DNA of 41,566 nt from Hymenobacter amundsenii (GCF_002204745.1 NZ_NIRR01000034.1:1-41566); one strand, 5' to 3'; counted from the first letter of the stretch, positions 7,951 to 16,051 are shown. Made by a program: numbers and translations. Notes: generated by a model from the sequence alone, not told the origin.

Positions 7951-7986
7951 GTTAGTGAGGTTTTTCAGGTTTTAAGACTGCGTAAA

Positions 7987-8101
7987 AAAGAAACGTCATG
8001 CTGAGCCGGAGTCGAAGCATCGCTACCGCAATAGTAATCCTGACGTTGGATTTACCATTGCGGTAGCGATGCTTCGATTCCGGCTCAGCATGACGTTCTT
8101 T
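7987..8101. repeat. palindrome of the GTCATnCnGAGC family, copy 1
   Basis: Arms 7987-8032 and 8057-8101 pair with one single-base indel and one mismatch over 45-46 nt. The ends read AAAG...GTCATGCTGAGC and its complement. It lies between the convergent DACNV-type gene and the aldo/keto reductase gene, where the hairpin with flanking A and T tracts could end transcription from both sides. The inner arm carries GCATCGCTACCGCAAT, shared in part with copy 4. Confidence 0.9.
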
Positions 8102-8119
8102 CCCTAATTTCCCTAAAAC

Positions 8120-9109
8120 CTACCCATTCACGCTCTTCATCATGGCTTCGGGGTAGCGTGAGCCGGCGGCGGCGTGCCGGGGGGCTATTTCGTCGATGCG
8201 GGCCAAGTCCTGGGGCGTGAGGAGGAGGTCGGCGGCGGCCACGTTTTCTTCGAGGTAGCTTACGCGCTTGGTGCCAGGAATGGGCACGATATCGTCGCCC
8301 TGAGCCAGTACCCAGGCCAGGGCCAGCTGGCCGGGGGTGCAGTCTTTCTCAGTGGCTATTTCCTTGATGCGGGCTACCAAATCGAGGTTTTTCTGGAAGT
8401 TCCCGCCTTGGAAACGGGGCGTATGGCGGCGGTAGTCGTCGGCGTCGAGATCTTCGAATTTCTTGATCTGCCCCGTGAGGAAGCCCCGGCCCAGGGGCGA
8501 GTAGGGCACGAAGCCAATGCCCAGCTCGCGGCAGGTAGGCAGAATTTCGTCTTCGGGCTCGCGGCTCCAAAGCGAGTACTCAGTTTGCAACGCCGTAATC
8601 GGGTGGACCTCGCAGGCCCGGCGCAAGGTATCGGGGGCGGCTTCGCTCAGGCCCAGGAAACGCACCTTGCCTTCTTCCACCAGCCGGCTCATGGCCCCCA
8701 CCGTTTCCTCAATGGGCGTACTAGGGTCGACGCGATGTTGGTAGTACAGGTCGATGTGGTCGGTGCCAAGGCGCTTAAGGCTGGCCTCGCAGGCCGAGCG
8801 CACGTACTCGGGCCGGCCATTGATACCGCGCTTCTCGGGATTATCGGGGTCGCGCTGGATGCCGAATTTGGTGGCGATGATGGCCTCCTTACGGCGGCCT
8901 TTCAGGGCCCGGCCCAGTAATTCTTCGTTGGTGAAGGGGCCGTACATGTCGGCCGTATCGAAGAACGTAACGCCCAGCTCCAGCGCCCGGTGCAGGGTGC
9001 GGATACTCTGCTCGTCGTCGCGCTGACCGTAAAAATCGGACATGCCCATGCAGCCTAAGCCCAGGGCGGAAACGGAAAGGCCGGCGCGGCCTAGTTGGCG
9101 AGTTTTCAT
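8120..9109 (-). CDS. aldo/keto reductase
   Basis: NADPH-dependent cytosolic reductase of 329 residues with the AKR (beta/alpha)8 barrel. Visible family marks are GLGCMGMSDFYG near the N-terminus, FFDTADMYGPFTNEELLG with the catalytic aspartate and tyrosine, ATKFG with the catalytic lysine, YYQHRVDP with the active-site histidine, and the C-terminal IPGTKRVSYLEEN, which binds the cofactor phosphate. This pattern fits the AKR13/YakC-like subgroup that reduces aldehydes and ketones. The natural substrate is unknown. The ATG at 9109 (MKTRQLGRAGLSVS) is the family start; the open frame continues upstream as low-complexity sequence that I reject. It converges with the DACNV-type gene across palindrome copy 1. 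Confidence 0.93.
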   Translation of the reverse strand: MKTRQLGRAGLSVSALGLGCMGMSDFYGQRDDEQSIRTLHRALELGVTFFDTADMYGPFTNEELLGRALKGRRKEAIIATKFGIQRDPDNPEKRGINGRPEYVRSACEASLKRLGTDHIDLYYQHRVDPSTPIEETVGAMSRLVEEGKVRFLGLSEAAPDTLRRACEVHPITALQTEYSLWSREPEDEILPTCRELGIGFVPYSPLGRGFLTGQIKKFEDLDADDYRRHTPRFQGGNFQKNLDLVARIKEIATEKDCTPGQLALAWVLAQGDDIVPIPGTKRVSYLEENVAAADLLLTPQDLARIDEIAPRHAAAGSRYPEAMMKSVNG

Positions 9110-9236
9110 AGTGCGGTATGGTTTAGGTGAGGGGATGAATAGCCAGAACGGCCCCGGCGGCCAGAAGTTTGCCCGCCGCCCCAACCTCCAGGTTTCCCCT
9201 GCGTTTCTTCGCTGAAACCCTTTTCCTGCCTCCCCC

Positions 9237-9734
9237 ATGCCCACTCCAACTCCAACTTTCGACCAAGACAACCGCCTGCTGTGGGTGGAACGCATTTCAC
9301 GCCTGCTCGACAGCCAGTTCAAAGTACCCGGCACCACCTGGCGCTTCGGCCTCGACCCCATTATGGGCCTGATTCCGGTGGTCGGCGGCCTGCCTTCGCT
9401 GGCTATTTCCGGTATCCTGATCATGACCATGTTGCGCCACGGGGCCAGCGGCAGCCTGGTGGTCCGGATGGTGTTCAATGTCGTGCTCGATGCCCTGATC
9501 GGGGCTATTCCGATAGTGGGCAGCATCTTCGACTTCGCCTACAAAGCCAACGACCGCAACGTGGCGCTGCTGCGCGCCCACTACGCCGAGGGCAAGTACC
9601 AGGGCAGCGGCAAGGGCCTGTTGCTGTTTATCATCCTGACGCTGCTGGTATTCGGTGGCCTACTGGCTTGGGGCACCTGGACGCTGGGCGCATTGCTCTG
9701 GCACTGGGCCACGGCCGGGCACAACCCGGGCTGA
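9237..9734 (+). CDS. DUF4112 membrane protein
   Basis: Protein of 165 residues. The N-terminal half matches DUF4112: LDSQFKVPGTTWRFGLDPIMGLIPVVGGLPSL, then SGILIMTMLRHGASG, and IGAIPIVGSIFDFAYKANDRNVALL. Two to three membrane segments are visible, with one more near the C-terminus (GLLLFIILTLLVFGGLLAW). The function of the family is not known. It is transcribed divergently from the aldo/keto reductase gene across 127 bp. The ATG at 9237 precedes a short proline/threonine-rich leader and then the conserved domain. Confidence 0.9.
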   Translation: MPTPTPTFDQDNRLLWVERISRLLDSQFKVPGTTWRFGLDPIMGLIPVVGGLPSLAISGILIMTMLRHGASGSLVVRMVFNVVLDALIGAIPIVGSIFDFAYKANDRNVALLRAHYAEGKYQGSGKGLLLFIILTLLVFGGLLAWGTWTLGALLWHWATAGHNPG

Positions 9735-9816
9735 TAAGGGCTGAATAGGCTGGTAACAGCTGCTGGCGGGGGCATCACGGCACGTTAGTCTACACCGGGC
9801 GCTCATCTTCCGTGCG

Positions 9817-9824
9817 TACCTTTG
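9817..9824 (+). promoter_or_regulatory. TACCTTTG, -7 box before the lipoprotein-SCO-cytochrome operon
   Basis: Exact TAnnTTTG match 4 nt before the ATG at 9829. It supports 9829 as the real beginning of the operon, even though the frame starting there is broken after about 25 codons. Confidence 0.62.
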
Positions 9825-9828
9825 CCCC

Positions 9829-10247
9829 ATGAAAATGCTCCGATTGACGCCGTTGCTACTGCTGCTGGCGGCCTGCCAGGCCCAGCCTGATGCCGAGCAC
9901 AGGTGGCTACCGCCGAAAAAACCGTGCTGGCCCACCACGACTCGCTCATGGCCCAGATGGACCAGCTGTACGAGTTGCGCCAGCAGCTAACCAAACTACC
10001 GGCCGCCGATACCGCCGCCACCGGCCGTAGTCGCCGGGCGCTGCTGGGGGCCGAAAACGGGATGATGTTCTGGATGCACAACTACCGTCGGCCAGCCGAC
10101 TCGGCCACTGCCGCCCGCCGCCTCGCCTACTATGCCGGCCAACAGGAACGCATCGATTCGGTGAGTCGTTTGTTTCTAAGCAGCCAGGACTCGGCCCGCC
10201 AGCTGGTAGGAGCCGCCCCGGCCGCCAATCCATCATCTGCTCAATAA
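9829..10247 (+). pseudogene. small lipoprotein interrupted by a frameshift
   Basis: The ATG at 9829 opens MKMLRLTPLLLLLAACQAQP, a clear lipoprotein signal with the lipobox Cys at residue 16. That frame stops within about 55 codons. From about 9903 the next frame gives VATAEKTVLAHHDSLMAQMD and continues for 114 residues to the TAA at 10245-10247. In the second frame a TGA at 9888-9890 blocks any earlier start, so the two halves join only through a one-base loss (or two-base gain) near 9891-9903. The joined product would be about 139 residues, helical, with a glutamine-rich tail. The stop overlaps the ATG of the SCO gene, so it belongs to that operon. It could be a sequencing error, a recent mutation or programmed slippage; no slippery site is evident. 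Family unknown. Confidence 0.75.
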
Positions 10248-10945
10248 TGACGACTTTGTTTTCGAACCGCTTCGGCCATTTGCTGGCTGCTACCGTTACC
10301 GGCCTGGGCCTGCTGCTCGGCGGCTGCTCGCCTTCCGCCTCCGATAACGCGGCTACCCAACCCGACCGCCTGCCCGTGCTGGGTTTTAAAACGGCCGAGC
10401 CTACTTCCCCCGCCGACACCCTGCCCGACCGCATCCCGGCCTTTCGCCTCACCAACCAGGACAACCAGGTAATTACCAACCAGACGTTTGCCGGCAAGGT
10501 CTACGTCACGGATTTCTTCTTCGCCACCTGCCCCAGCATCTGCCCCAAAATGCAGAGCGAGTTGCTGCGGGTGTACAAGGCCTTCGACCAGAACCCCAAC
10601 GTGCTGTTCCTGAGCCACACCATCGACCCGGCCCACGACTCCATTCCGGTGCTGCGCGACTACGCCGAGCGGCTGGGCATTCAGGATGCCGCGCGCTGGC
10701 ACTTCGCCACGGCTCCCCACGACACCATTTTCGCCCTGGCCCGAGCCTATATGACCGGGGCCGAAGTCGACCGCACTGTGCAGGGCGGGTTTGCCCACAG
10801 CGGCACGTTCGCTCTCGTAGATTCCCAGCGCCGGGTGCGGGGCGTGTACGATGGTATGGTGCCGGCCGAAGTAGACCGCCTCATCCAGGATATTCCGGTG
10901 CTGCTGAAGGAAGAAGCGGCCGGCCGCCAAACCGCTACCCGCTAA
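10247..10945 (+). CDS. SCO1/SenC family copper-binding thioredoxin-like lipoprotein
   Basis: Periplasm-facing protein of 232 residues that, by family, delivers copper to the CuA centre of cytochrome c oxidase or keeps its cysteines reduced. The N-terminus (LLAATVTGLGLLLGGCSPS) is a lipoprotein signal. The thioredoxin fold follows with VYVTDFFFATCPSICPKMQSE, whose CPSIC holds the two copper-binding cysteines, and FAHSGTFALVDSQRRVRG, whose histidine is the third ligand. All three ligands are present, so a functional copper site is likely. It overlaps the upstream lipoprotein frame (stop and ATG share one base) and the downstream cytochrome gene in the same way, a strong sign of translational coupling in one operon. 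Confidence 0.93.
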   Translation: MTTLFSNRFGHLLAATVTGLGLLLGGCSPSASDNAATQPDRLPVLGFKTAEPTSPADTLPDRIPAFRLTNQDNQVITNQTFAGKVYVTDFFFATCPSICPKMQSELLRVYKAFDQNPNVLFLSHTIDPAHDSIPVLRDYAERLGIQDAARWHFATAPHDTIFALARAYMTGAEVDRTVQGGFAHSGTFALVDSQRRVRGVYDGMVPAEVDRLIQDIPVLLKEEAAGRQTATR

Positions 10946-11370
10946 TGCGGGCGGCCAGTATTTTGCGGGCAGCAGCAGTGGGGGCAGCGCTGCTCACGGT
11001 GGGCCTGAGCGGGTGCTTTACGGAGCGCCAGAACGAGGGCGCCAAGCTCTACGCCAACCACTGCGCCAGCTGCCACGGCGACCAGGGCCAGGGCCTGGAG
11101 CGCCTGATTCCGGGCGTAGCCGCCGCCGACTACGTGGCCCTGCACCGGGCCGAGCTACCCTGCCTTGTACGCAAGGGCATGAAAGGTCCGCTGGTGGTCA
11201 ACGGCATCGAGTACAACCAAGTGATGCCCGGCCACGAGGACCTGACCGACTCGCAGATTACCAACCTGCTCAACTTCGTGCAAACCACCTGGGGCAACCA
11301 CAACCAGCCCTACACCATCCGCGAAACCTCGGAGCTGCTCGGCCGCTGCAACGGCTCGGACGGGCAGTAA
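10945..11370 (+). CDS. class I c-type cytochrome lipoprotein
   Basis: Protein of 141 residues with a lipoprotein signal ending in the lipobox LSGC (Cys 24) and a single haem-binding motif CASCH (residues 40-44). The later EYNQVMPGHEDLTDSQI segment supplies the likely distal methionine, and the closing helix SQITNLLNFVQTTWG is typical of small class I cytochromes. Two extra cysteines (LPCLVRKG and GRCNGSDG) may form a disulfide. It is expected to be anchored in the membrane facing the periplasm and to carry electrons. Its coupling to the SCO gene suggests a respiratory oxidase or nitrite/copper-related chain, but no oxidase subunit is in the window. Confidence 0.92.
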   Translation: MRAASILRAAAVGAALLTVGLSGCFTERQNEGAKLYANHCASCHGDQGQGLERLIPGVAAADYVALHRAELPCLVRKGMKGPLVVNGIEYNQVMPGHEDLTDSQITNLLNFVQTTWGNHNQPYTIRETSELLGRCNGSDGQ

Positions 11371-11571
11371 AGAGGTGAAGGAAGCCGCCGATGTGCGTGA
11401 TTGAGCCTGCTGGGTGAGCTGCTTATCGGGCGGCCGGGCGGCGGCTATGAGTAGTAACCGGGTCGTTCGCTGACCCATTGGGAAAGCAGGTCCGGAGAGA
11501 TTGGTCGCATATTTTGGTGTGCATCTTCGCCCAAACCTGCTTAGCTTGCACTTTCATCTCTTTGTTTTGAT

Positions 11572-12567
11572 ATGGGTCTGTTTGACTTTCTGAAAAAGAA
11601 GCCCGAAGACGGCGCTTCAGCTCCTACCCCCGCTGCTCCCTCCTCCCCTGCCGCCGACTCCGGCGCAGCGGCCCAACCCACTGCCCCGGCCGAGCTTACC
11701 GGCCCGCGCTACAAGGGCGCCAACTACACCATGCCGGCCGAAGAAGCACCGGCGCCAATGCCCTTCATTCCGCCTGCCCCGCCCATTCCGATGCCCGGCA
11801 ACCAGGGCGGGATGATGCCGGAGCAAGTTGATTTCCAACCCCTCAACATTCTGGAGCATCTGCTGATGCAGGCCGCCCAGGACCCGCAGTTCCGGACGCC
11901 TTTTTACCAGGCACTGCTAGGCGAAGAAATTGTGGTAGTGATGGCCGCCAAAGAAGGTCAGGAGCCCGGCGAAATCACCCCTAGTGAAGGCATGGAAATT
12001 CAGCTCCAGGCCCTGCACGATGGCAAAATCGCCGTGTTCACGGCCGTAGAGCGCCTTTTCGATAACGGAGCCGTACCCGAAGGCAGCGTAACCTATATGC
12101 GCCTGCGGGGCCACGACTTCTTCACGATGGTCCAGGACGCCGACTGCGCCCTCAACCCCTTCTCGGCAGTAGGCAAGCTGCTGCCAGCCGACGAAATTAA
12201 GGCCCTGATGGCCGGCCAGCTCTTCGAAGCCGCCCCGCCCCAGGACGTGCAGGTTTCGCTGCACCAGCCCGACCCCGAGCCGACTGAGTTGCTGGCCGGG
12301 CTGCGCGAGTACTGCGCCACCCAGCCTGCCATCAACAAGGTGTACCTCACGGAGATGCGCATGCAGAACGCTCCCGACCAGTCGCGGCTGCTCGTAGCCT
12401 TCGATAGCGAAGAAAAAGATCCGGCTTTCCTGCAGGATCTGGGGCCCGTCATTCAAGGCAAAATCAACGAGGCCCAATTCGTGGACCTGATGTTGATAGA
12501 CCCCGCTTCCGAAGAACCCCTGAATCAGTACCTGCTCACGACCGAGCCGATTTATAGCCGGGCTTAG
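11572..12567 (+). CDS. SseB family protein with proline/alanine-rich leader
   Basis: Protein of 331 residues. After MGLFDFLKKKP comes a low-complexity proline- and alanine-rich linker to about residue 85. An SseB N-terminal domain follows: FYQALLGEEIVVVMA, IAVFTAVERLFDNG and CALNPFSAVGKLLPADEIKALMAG, which resembles the family's CxLNPGSxxGKxxxPEEI box. A C-terminal SseB_C domain follows (INKVYLTEMRMQ to LLVAFDSEEKD). SseB was named from enhanced serine sensitivity in E. coli and its biochemical activity is unknown. It stands alone on the plus strand and converges with the DUF2062 gene across palindrome copy 2. The long flexible leader is unusual compared with the compact enterobacterial protein. 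Confidence 0.85.
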   Translation: MGLFDFLKKKPEDGASAPTPAAPSSPAADSGAAAQPTAPAELTGPRYKGANYTMPAEEAPAPMPFIPPAPPIPMPGNQGGMMPEQVDFQPLNILEHLLMQAAQDPQFRTPFYQALLGEEIVVVMAAKEGQEPGEITPSEGMEIQLQALHDGKIAVFTAVERLFDNGAVPEGSVTYMRLRGHDFFTMVQDADCALNPFSAVGKLLPADEIKALMAGQLFEAAPPQDVQVSLHQPDPEPTELLAGLREYCATQPAINKVYLTEMRMQNAPDQSRLLVAFDSEEKDPAFLQDLGPVIQGKINEAQFVDLMLIDPASEEPLNQYLLTTEPIYSRA

Positions 12568-12584
12568 GCTCTTAGTGCTTAGAG

Positions 12585-12693
12585 AAAGGAACGTCATCCC
12601 GAGCGAAGGGAAGAATTTGGCGTGCTAATCGTTGAACTAATCCTCAACGACGGCACGCGCTATTCTTCCCTTCGCTTGGGATGACGTTCCTTT
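12585..12693. repeat. palindrome of the GTCATnCnGAGC family, copy 2
   Basis: Outer arms 12585-12616 and 12662-12693 match in 31 of 32 positions, beginning AAAGGAACGTCATCCCGAGC. The inner part (GGCGTGC and GCACGC, ATCGTTGA and TCAACGA) extends the stem with gaps. It lies between the convergent SseB and DUF2062 genes and ends in a T tract. The terminal GTCATCCCGAGC differs from copies 1 and 4 only in the variable positions. Confidence 0.88.
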
Positions 12694-12718
12694 TTTCAAG
12701 CCCCTAATTGCCGGAGCT

Positions 12719-13231
12719 TTATTCCTGGCGACTCATCGCCCGCCGCAGCACTGGCCGCAGCGTGAAGTAGAGCACTGGTCCCAATACCAGGAACGCGCCG
12801 GCCCAGAGCAGCAGCGCCCCCAGAATAGCATGCCAAAGCAGGCCCAGGGCGGCCAGCCAGTCGTGGCTGAACAGGAAGCGGAGCTTTTCCAGTGTCAGTT
12901 CGGGGGTGTAGCCGCCCCAGAGCCGGGCGCCCTGCCGCAGCATGGGAATAATGACCAGCAACTGCACCGGGCTCCAGAGGTGGGCAACGAGCAGAGTAGC
13001 CGCCACATTCAGGCGCAGGCGCACTGCCCCGAACGTAGCCAGCAGCGAAGTCACGCCCAGCATCGGAATCAGGCCGCAGGCCGAGCCCAGGGCCACCGTA
13101 AGGGCCAGCTGATGCGGCGTGAGGCCCTGCTGCAAAAGGTTCAGCAACGGCTGCAGCACGCGCCGCCGCCACCAGCTGGCGGGCGGGACCGGGGTGGGCG
13201 AAGCAGAATCGGGAGCGACAGCGTCGTGCAT
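12719..13231 (-). CDS. DUF2062 membrane protein
   Basis: Membrane protein of 170 residues. The DUF2062 signature is clear: TPHQLALTVALGSACGLIPMLGVTSLLATFGAVRLRLN, then LLVAHLWSPVQLLVIIPMLRQGARLWGG, then a last pair of hydrophobic segments (LGLLWHAILGALLLWAGAFLVL). The family has no assigned activity; some members are fused to glycosyltransferases or lie near lipid genes, but no such partner is here. The ATG at 13229-13231 begins a short proline-rich leader before the amphipathic WWRRRVLQPLLNLL segment. It is transcribed divergently from the YihY gene across 192 bp. Confidence 0.9.
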   Translation of the reverse strand: MHDAVAPDSASPTPVPPASWWRRRVLQPLLNLLQQGLTPHQLALTVALGSACGLIPMLGVTSLLATFGAVRLRLNVAATLLVAHLWSPVQLLVIIPMLRQGARLWGGYTPELTLEKLRFLFSHDWLAALGLLWHAILGALLLWAGAFLVLGPVLYFTLRPVLRRAMSRQE

Positions 13232-13366
13232 GAGGGCGGGAGAAAGAAGCGAAGACTTCGCGGCGCGGTAAGGGGCAAAAGCCGCATTCGGTTAAGTGGC
13301 CCTGGCCACGAAATTGCGGTAATTTTCCGGGCTACGGAAAAACCACCGGGTTCGGTGGCCGGGTAG

Positions 13367-13374
13367 TACCTTCG
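13367..13374 (+). promoter_or_regulatory. TACCTTCG, variant -7 box before the YihY/BrkB gene
   Basis: One base off TAnnTTTG and 49 nt before the ATG at 13424, in the divergent intergenic region. The same TTCG variant appears on the minus strand at 4664 and 41357, so it may be an accepted variant in this organism. No -33 element was recognised. Confidence 0.4.
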
Positions 13375-13423
13375 CCCTCCGCAGCCGTGCTGGTTACATT
13401 GCCCCGATCCGCCTGTTTTTTCC

Positions 13424-14374
13424 ATGCCCTACGTATCTGCGCTTAGCCGCGCCCGCCGCCCCTTCACCGCCTTTCTGCTGCTGCTGAAACGGGCAGCTCG
13501 CGAATTTGGGGCCCAGGACCCGCTGCGGCTGGGGGCGGCCACGGCCTTCTTCACCACGTTTGCGCTGCCGCCCATCGTCATCATCCTCATTCAGGGGCTG
13601 GGTTCGCTATATTCGGCCTCGCAGGTGCGGGTGCTGCTGCTCACCAAACTTTCCCACCTGCTGGGCGCCTCGGCGGCCGGGCTGGTCGAGCAGATCCTGC
13701 GCAACGTCACCGATATCGAACGCAGCCGGCTCGTGACGTGGCTGGGCTTCGGGTTTCTGCTCTTCATTGCTACCACCCTGTTCGGCGTCATCCAGCACTC
13801 GCTCAACCAGATCTGGCAGGTGCGGGTGCGGCGCAGCAACGGCCGGCTGCGCACCGTGCTTAAGGAGCGGGCCCGCTCGCTGGGCCTGCTGCTGGCCACC
13901 GGGCTGCTCTCGATGCTGGCTTTTCTCTTCGATGCAGCGCTGGGATTTGTGGCCCACTACGCCGATTTTTTCGACGCTACCATCAGCGCCTTCGTATTGG
14001 AAACGAGCAATCTGGTGTTTTCGCTGCTGATTCTGGTGGGCTGGTGCGGGGTCACGTTCCGCAACCTGAGCAGCGCTAAAGTGCCCCGCAAAGCGGCCTG
14101 GCGCGGGGCTTTGCTGACGGGCGGGCTTATCAGTCTGGGCGAAAATGTGCTGAGCCTGCTGCTAGTACCGCGCAACCTGGGCCCCATTTATGGGCCGGCT
14201 TCGAGCATCGTGTTGGTGCTACTGTTCGTATTCTACTCGGCCATGATTTTCTACTTCGGGGCCTGCTTCACCAAAGTCTACGCCCACCACGTGGGCCTCG
14301 ATATCCGGCCCAAGAAATCGGCCGTGCGCTACCGGCTGGTTGATGTGGTGGAGCAGGAAGTTGAGGAGAGGTGA
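13424..14374 (+). CDS. YihY/BrkB (RNase BN-like) family membrane protein
   Basis: Inner-membrane protein of 316 residues with six hydrophobic segments in the family's spacing. Marks include AATAFFTTFALPPIVIILIQGLGSLY near the N-terminus, the central LLFIATTLFGVIQHSLNQIWQV (family motif around the NxxW), and the C-terminal PIYGPASSIVLVLLFVFYSAMIFYFGACFTKVYA, which is the most conserved stretch. The family was once misnamed ribonuclease BN; its transport role is unproven. The charged tail (DIRPKKSAVRYRLVDVVEQEVEER) is cytoplasmic. The gene is followed by palindrome copy 3 and then the helicase gene in the same direction. Confidence 0.92.
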   Translation: MPYVSALSRARRPFTAFLLLLKRAAREFGAQDPLRLGAATAFFTTFALPPIVIILIQGLGSLYSASQVRVLLLTKLSHLLGASAAGLVEQILRNVTDIERSRLVTWLGFGFLLFIATTLFGVIQHSLNQIWQVRVRRSNGRLRTVLKERARSLGLLLATGLLSMLAFLFDAALGFVAHYADFFDATISAFVLETSNLVFSLLILVGWCGVTFRNLSSAKVPRKAAWRGALLTGGLISLGENVLSLLLVPRNLGPIYGPASSIVLVLLFVFYSAMIFYFGACFTKVYAHHVGLDIRPKKSAVRYRLVDVVEQEVEER

Positions 14375-14402
14375 GAAAGGGTAGGGGAACCGAACGCAGA
14401 CA

Positions 14403-14527
14403 GAACGTCATTCTGAGCGAAGCCGGAGGCGTAGTCGAAGAATCTCTACCGCTTCGTTGAACTGCTAAGCCAACGAAGCAGCAGAGATTCTTCGACTACG
14501 CCTCCGGCTTCGCTCAGAATGACGTTC
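14403..14527. repeat. palindrome of the GTCATnCnGAGC family, copy 3
   Basis: Arms 14403-14459 and 14471-14527 are complementary in 55 of 57 positions around an 11-nt loop, the longest near-perfect arm in this family. It starts GAACGTCATTCTGAGCGAAG. It lies between two same-strand genes (YihY and the DEAD-box helicase), 47 nt upstream of the helicase promoter box, so it may shield the helicase from read-through. It shares the GCCGGAGGC and GTCGAAG blocks with copy 4. Confidence 0.92.
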
Positions 14528-14573
14528 CCCTTTCTCACTTATAATCTTTCCCTGTTCCCCTTCAACAAAGCGT

Positions 14574-14581
14574 TACCTTTG
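14574..14581 (+). promoter_or_regulatory. TACCTTTG, -7 box of the DEAD-box helicase gene
   Basis: Exact TAnnTTTG match 18 nt before the ATG at 14600. It lies inside the longer open frame that begins at 14519 and so argues that translation starts at 14600. Confidence 0.62.
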
Positions 14582-14599
14582 CGGATTGAACCCGCGTTT

Positions 14600-15997
14600 A
14601 TGACTCCGACTACCCCGTCTACTTTCGCCGACCTCGGCCTTGCTCCCGAACTGCTCCAAGCCCTGGAAGAACTTCAGTTCTCTGTTCCCACCCCCGTGCA
14701 GGAGCAAGTGGTGCCCATGGCCCTGGCTGGCCAGGACGTAGCCGGGCAAGCGCCCACCGGCTCGGGTAAAACTGCTGCTTATGGCCTATCAGTGCTGCAA
14801 CTGCTCGATCTGAAGCAGGACGCCGTGCAGGTGATTGTGCTGGTGCCGGCCCGCGAGCTGGCCCTGCAGGTGCGCGACGCGCTCAAGAAGCTAGGCAAGT
14901 ACCTGCCCAACCTACGGGTAGCGGCCTTCTACGGCGGCCATGCCTTCCGCGAAGAAACCGCCTCCCTCACCCAGGCGCCCCACATCGTGGTGGCCACCCC
15001 CGGCCGCCTGCTCGACCACTTTGAGCGGCGCAGCATTATCCCGAATCAGCTCAAAACCCTGATTCTCGACGAGGCCGACAAGCTGCTGGAACTGGGTTTT
15101 CAGGACGAGCTGGTGGAGATTATCAAGCGCCTGCCCCGCCGCCGCCAGACCTTGCTGTTCTCGGCCACGATGTCGGACAAGGTGCTGGACCTGATCCGCA
15201 AGAACCTGACACGCCCCCGGGTGGTGAATGCCGGCGGCGACACCGACGAGCTGCCCGAGAGCCTGACATTGCTCGGCCACTTCGGCCCCGTTGAGAAAAA
15301 GCCGGCCGCCCTGCTGCACCTGTTGCAGCAGCCCGAAACCGGCCGCGCCCTCATCTTCTGCAACACCCGCGACCGGTGCATGGAGCTGACCCGCTTCCTG
15401 GTAGGCCGGGGCGTGGCGGCCGAGGTGCTCCACGGCAAAATGCCCCAGCCCGAGCGCGACAAAGCCCTGCTCAAGCTCCGCAACGGCTCCAGCCAAGTGC
15501 TGGTAGCCACCGACGTAGCCGCCCGCGGCATCGACGTGACCCAACTCGATACGGTGGTGCAGTACGACGCCCCCGACAAGGCCGACGGCTTCCAGCACCG
15601 GGCCGGCCGCACGGCCCGGGCCGGGGCCGAGGGTACGGCCCACATTCTGGCCACCGAGAAGGAGCAGGCCCACGTGCAGAAGTGGCCGGTGGCGGCCTCC
15701 ATCCAATGGAAGCCCATGCACGCGCCCAAGCTCCCCCCCGCCGCGCCCAAGGCTCCCCGCCCCGAGAACATCACCCTGCACGTATCGGCCGGTAAGAAGG
15801 ACAAAGTGAGCGCCCACGACCTAGTGGGAGCCTTCGTGAACGTGGGCGGCGTGGCCCGCGACGAAGTAGGCCACATTGAGGTATTCGATTACTACAGCTA
15901 CGTGGCCGTACCTCGCGAGCAGGCCCAGCAGGTCGCCGACCGTTTGGCTGGCACCAAGGTAAAGGGTCGCAAAGTGCGCGTTTCCATCGTGGCGTAA
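14600..15997 (+). CDS. DEAD-box ATP-dependent RNA helicase with DbpA-type C-terminal RNA-binding domain
   Basis: Cytosolic RNA helicase of 465 residues. All core motifs are visible: the Q motif FADLGLAPELLQALEELQF..PTPVQ, Walker A APTGSGKTAA, PARELALQ, TPGRLLDH, the DEAD box in LILDEADKLLELGF, LFSATMS, ALIFCNTRD, VATDVAARGIDV and HRAGRTARAG. The last differs from the common HRIGRTGRAG in two positions. The C-terminal 75 residues (VSAGKKDKVSAHDLVGAFVN to KVKGRKVRVSIVA) match the DbpA RNA-binding domain, an RRM-like module that in DbpA anchors the enzyme to hairpin 92 of 23S rRNA. A role in large-subunit assembly is therefore likely. The ATG at 14600 is chosen because the earlier in-frame start lies within palindrome copy 3. 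Confidence 0.93.
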   Translation: MTPTTPSTFADLGLAPELLQALEELQFSVPTPVQEQVVPMALAGQDVAGQAPTGSGKTAAYGLSVLQLLDLKQDAVQVIVLVPARELALQVRDALKKLGKYLPNLRVAAFYGGHAFREETASLTQAPHIVVATPGRLLDHFERRSIIPNQLKTLILDEADKLLELGFQDELVEIIKRLPRRRQTLLFSATMSDKVLDLIRKNLTRPRVVNAGGDTDELPESLTLLGHFGPVEKKPAALLHLLQQPETGRALIFCNTRDRCMELTRFLVGRGVAAEVLHGKMPQPERDKALLKLRNGSSQVLVATDVAARGIDVTQLDTVVQYDAPDKADGFQHRAGRTARAGAEGTAHILATEKEQAHVQKWPVAASIQWKPMHAPKLPPAAPKAPRPENITLHVSAGKKDKVSAHDLVGAFVNVGGVARDEVGHIEVFDYYSYVAVPREQAQQVADRLAGTKVKGRKVRVSIVA

Positions 15998-16051
15998 CCA
16001 CTGCCGCGCCATGTTTTGGCGCGGAGCCTGATAAGGACAACCGTTTTCATT

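Noticed and set aside
11371..11571. Promoter and terminator between the cytochrome and SseB genes
   Set aside because: No T-tailed hairpin and only an imperfect TCTCTTTG before the SseB start; too weak to list.
14519..14599. Longer start for the DEAD-box helicase
   Set aside because: The added 27 codons overlap the right arm of palindrome copy 3 and the TACCTTTG box, and precede the conserved Q motif by too much.
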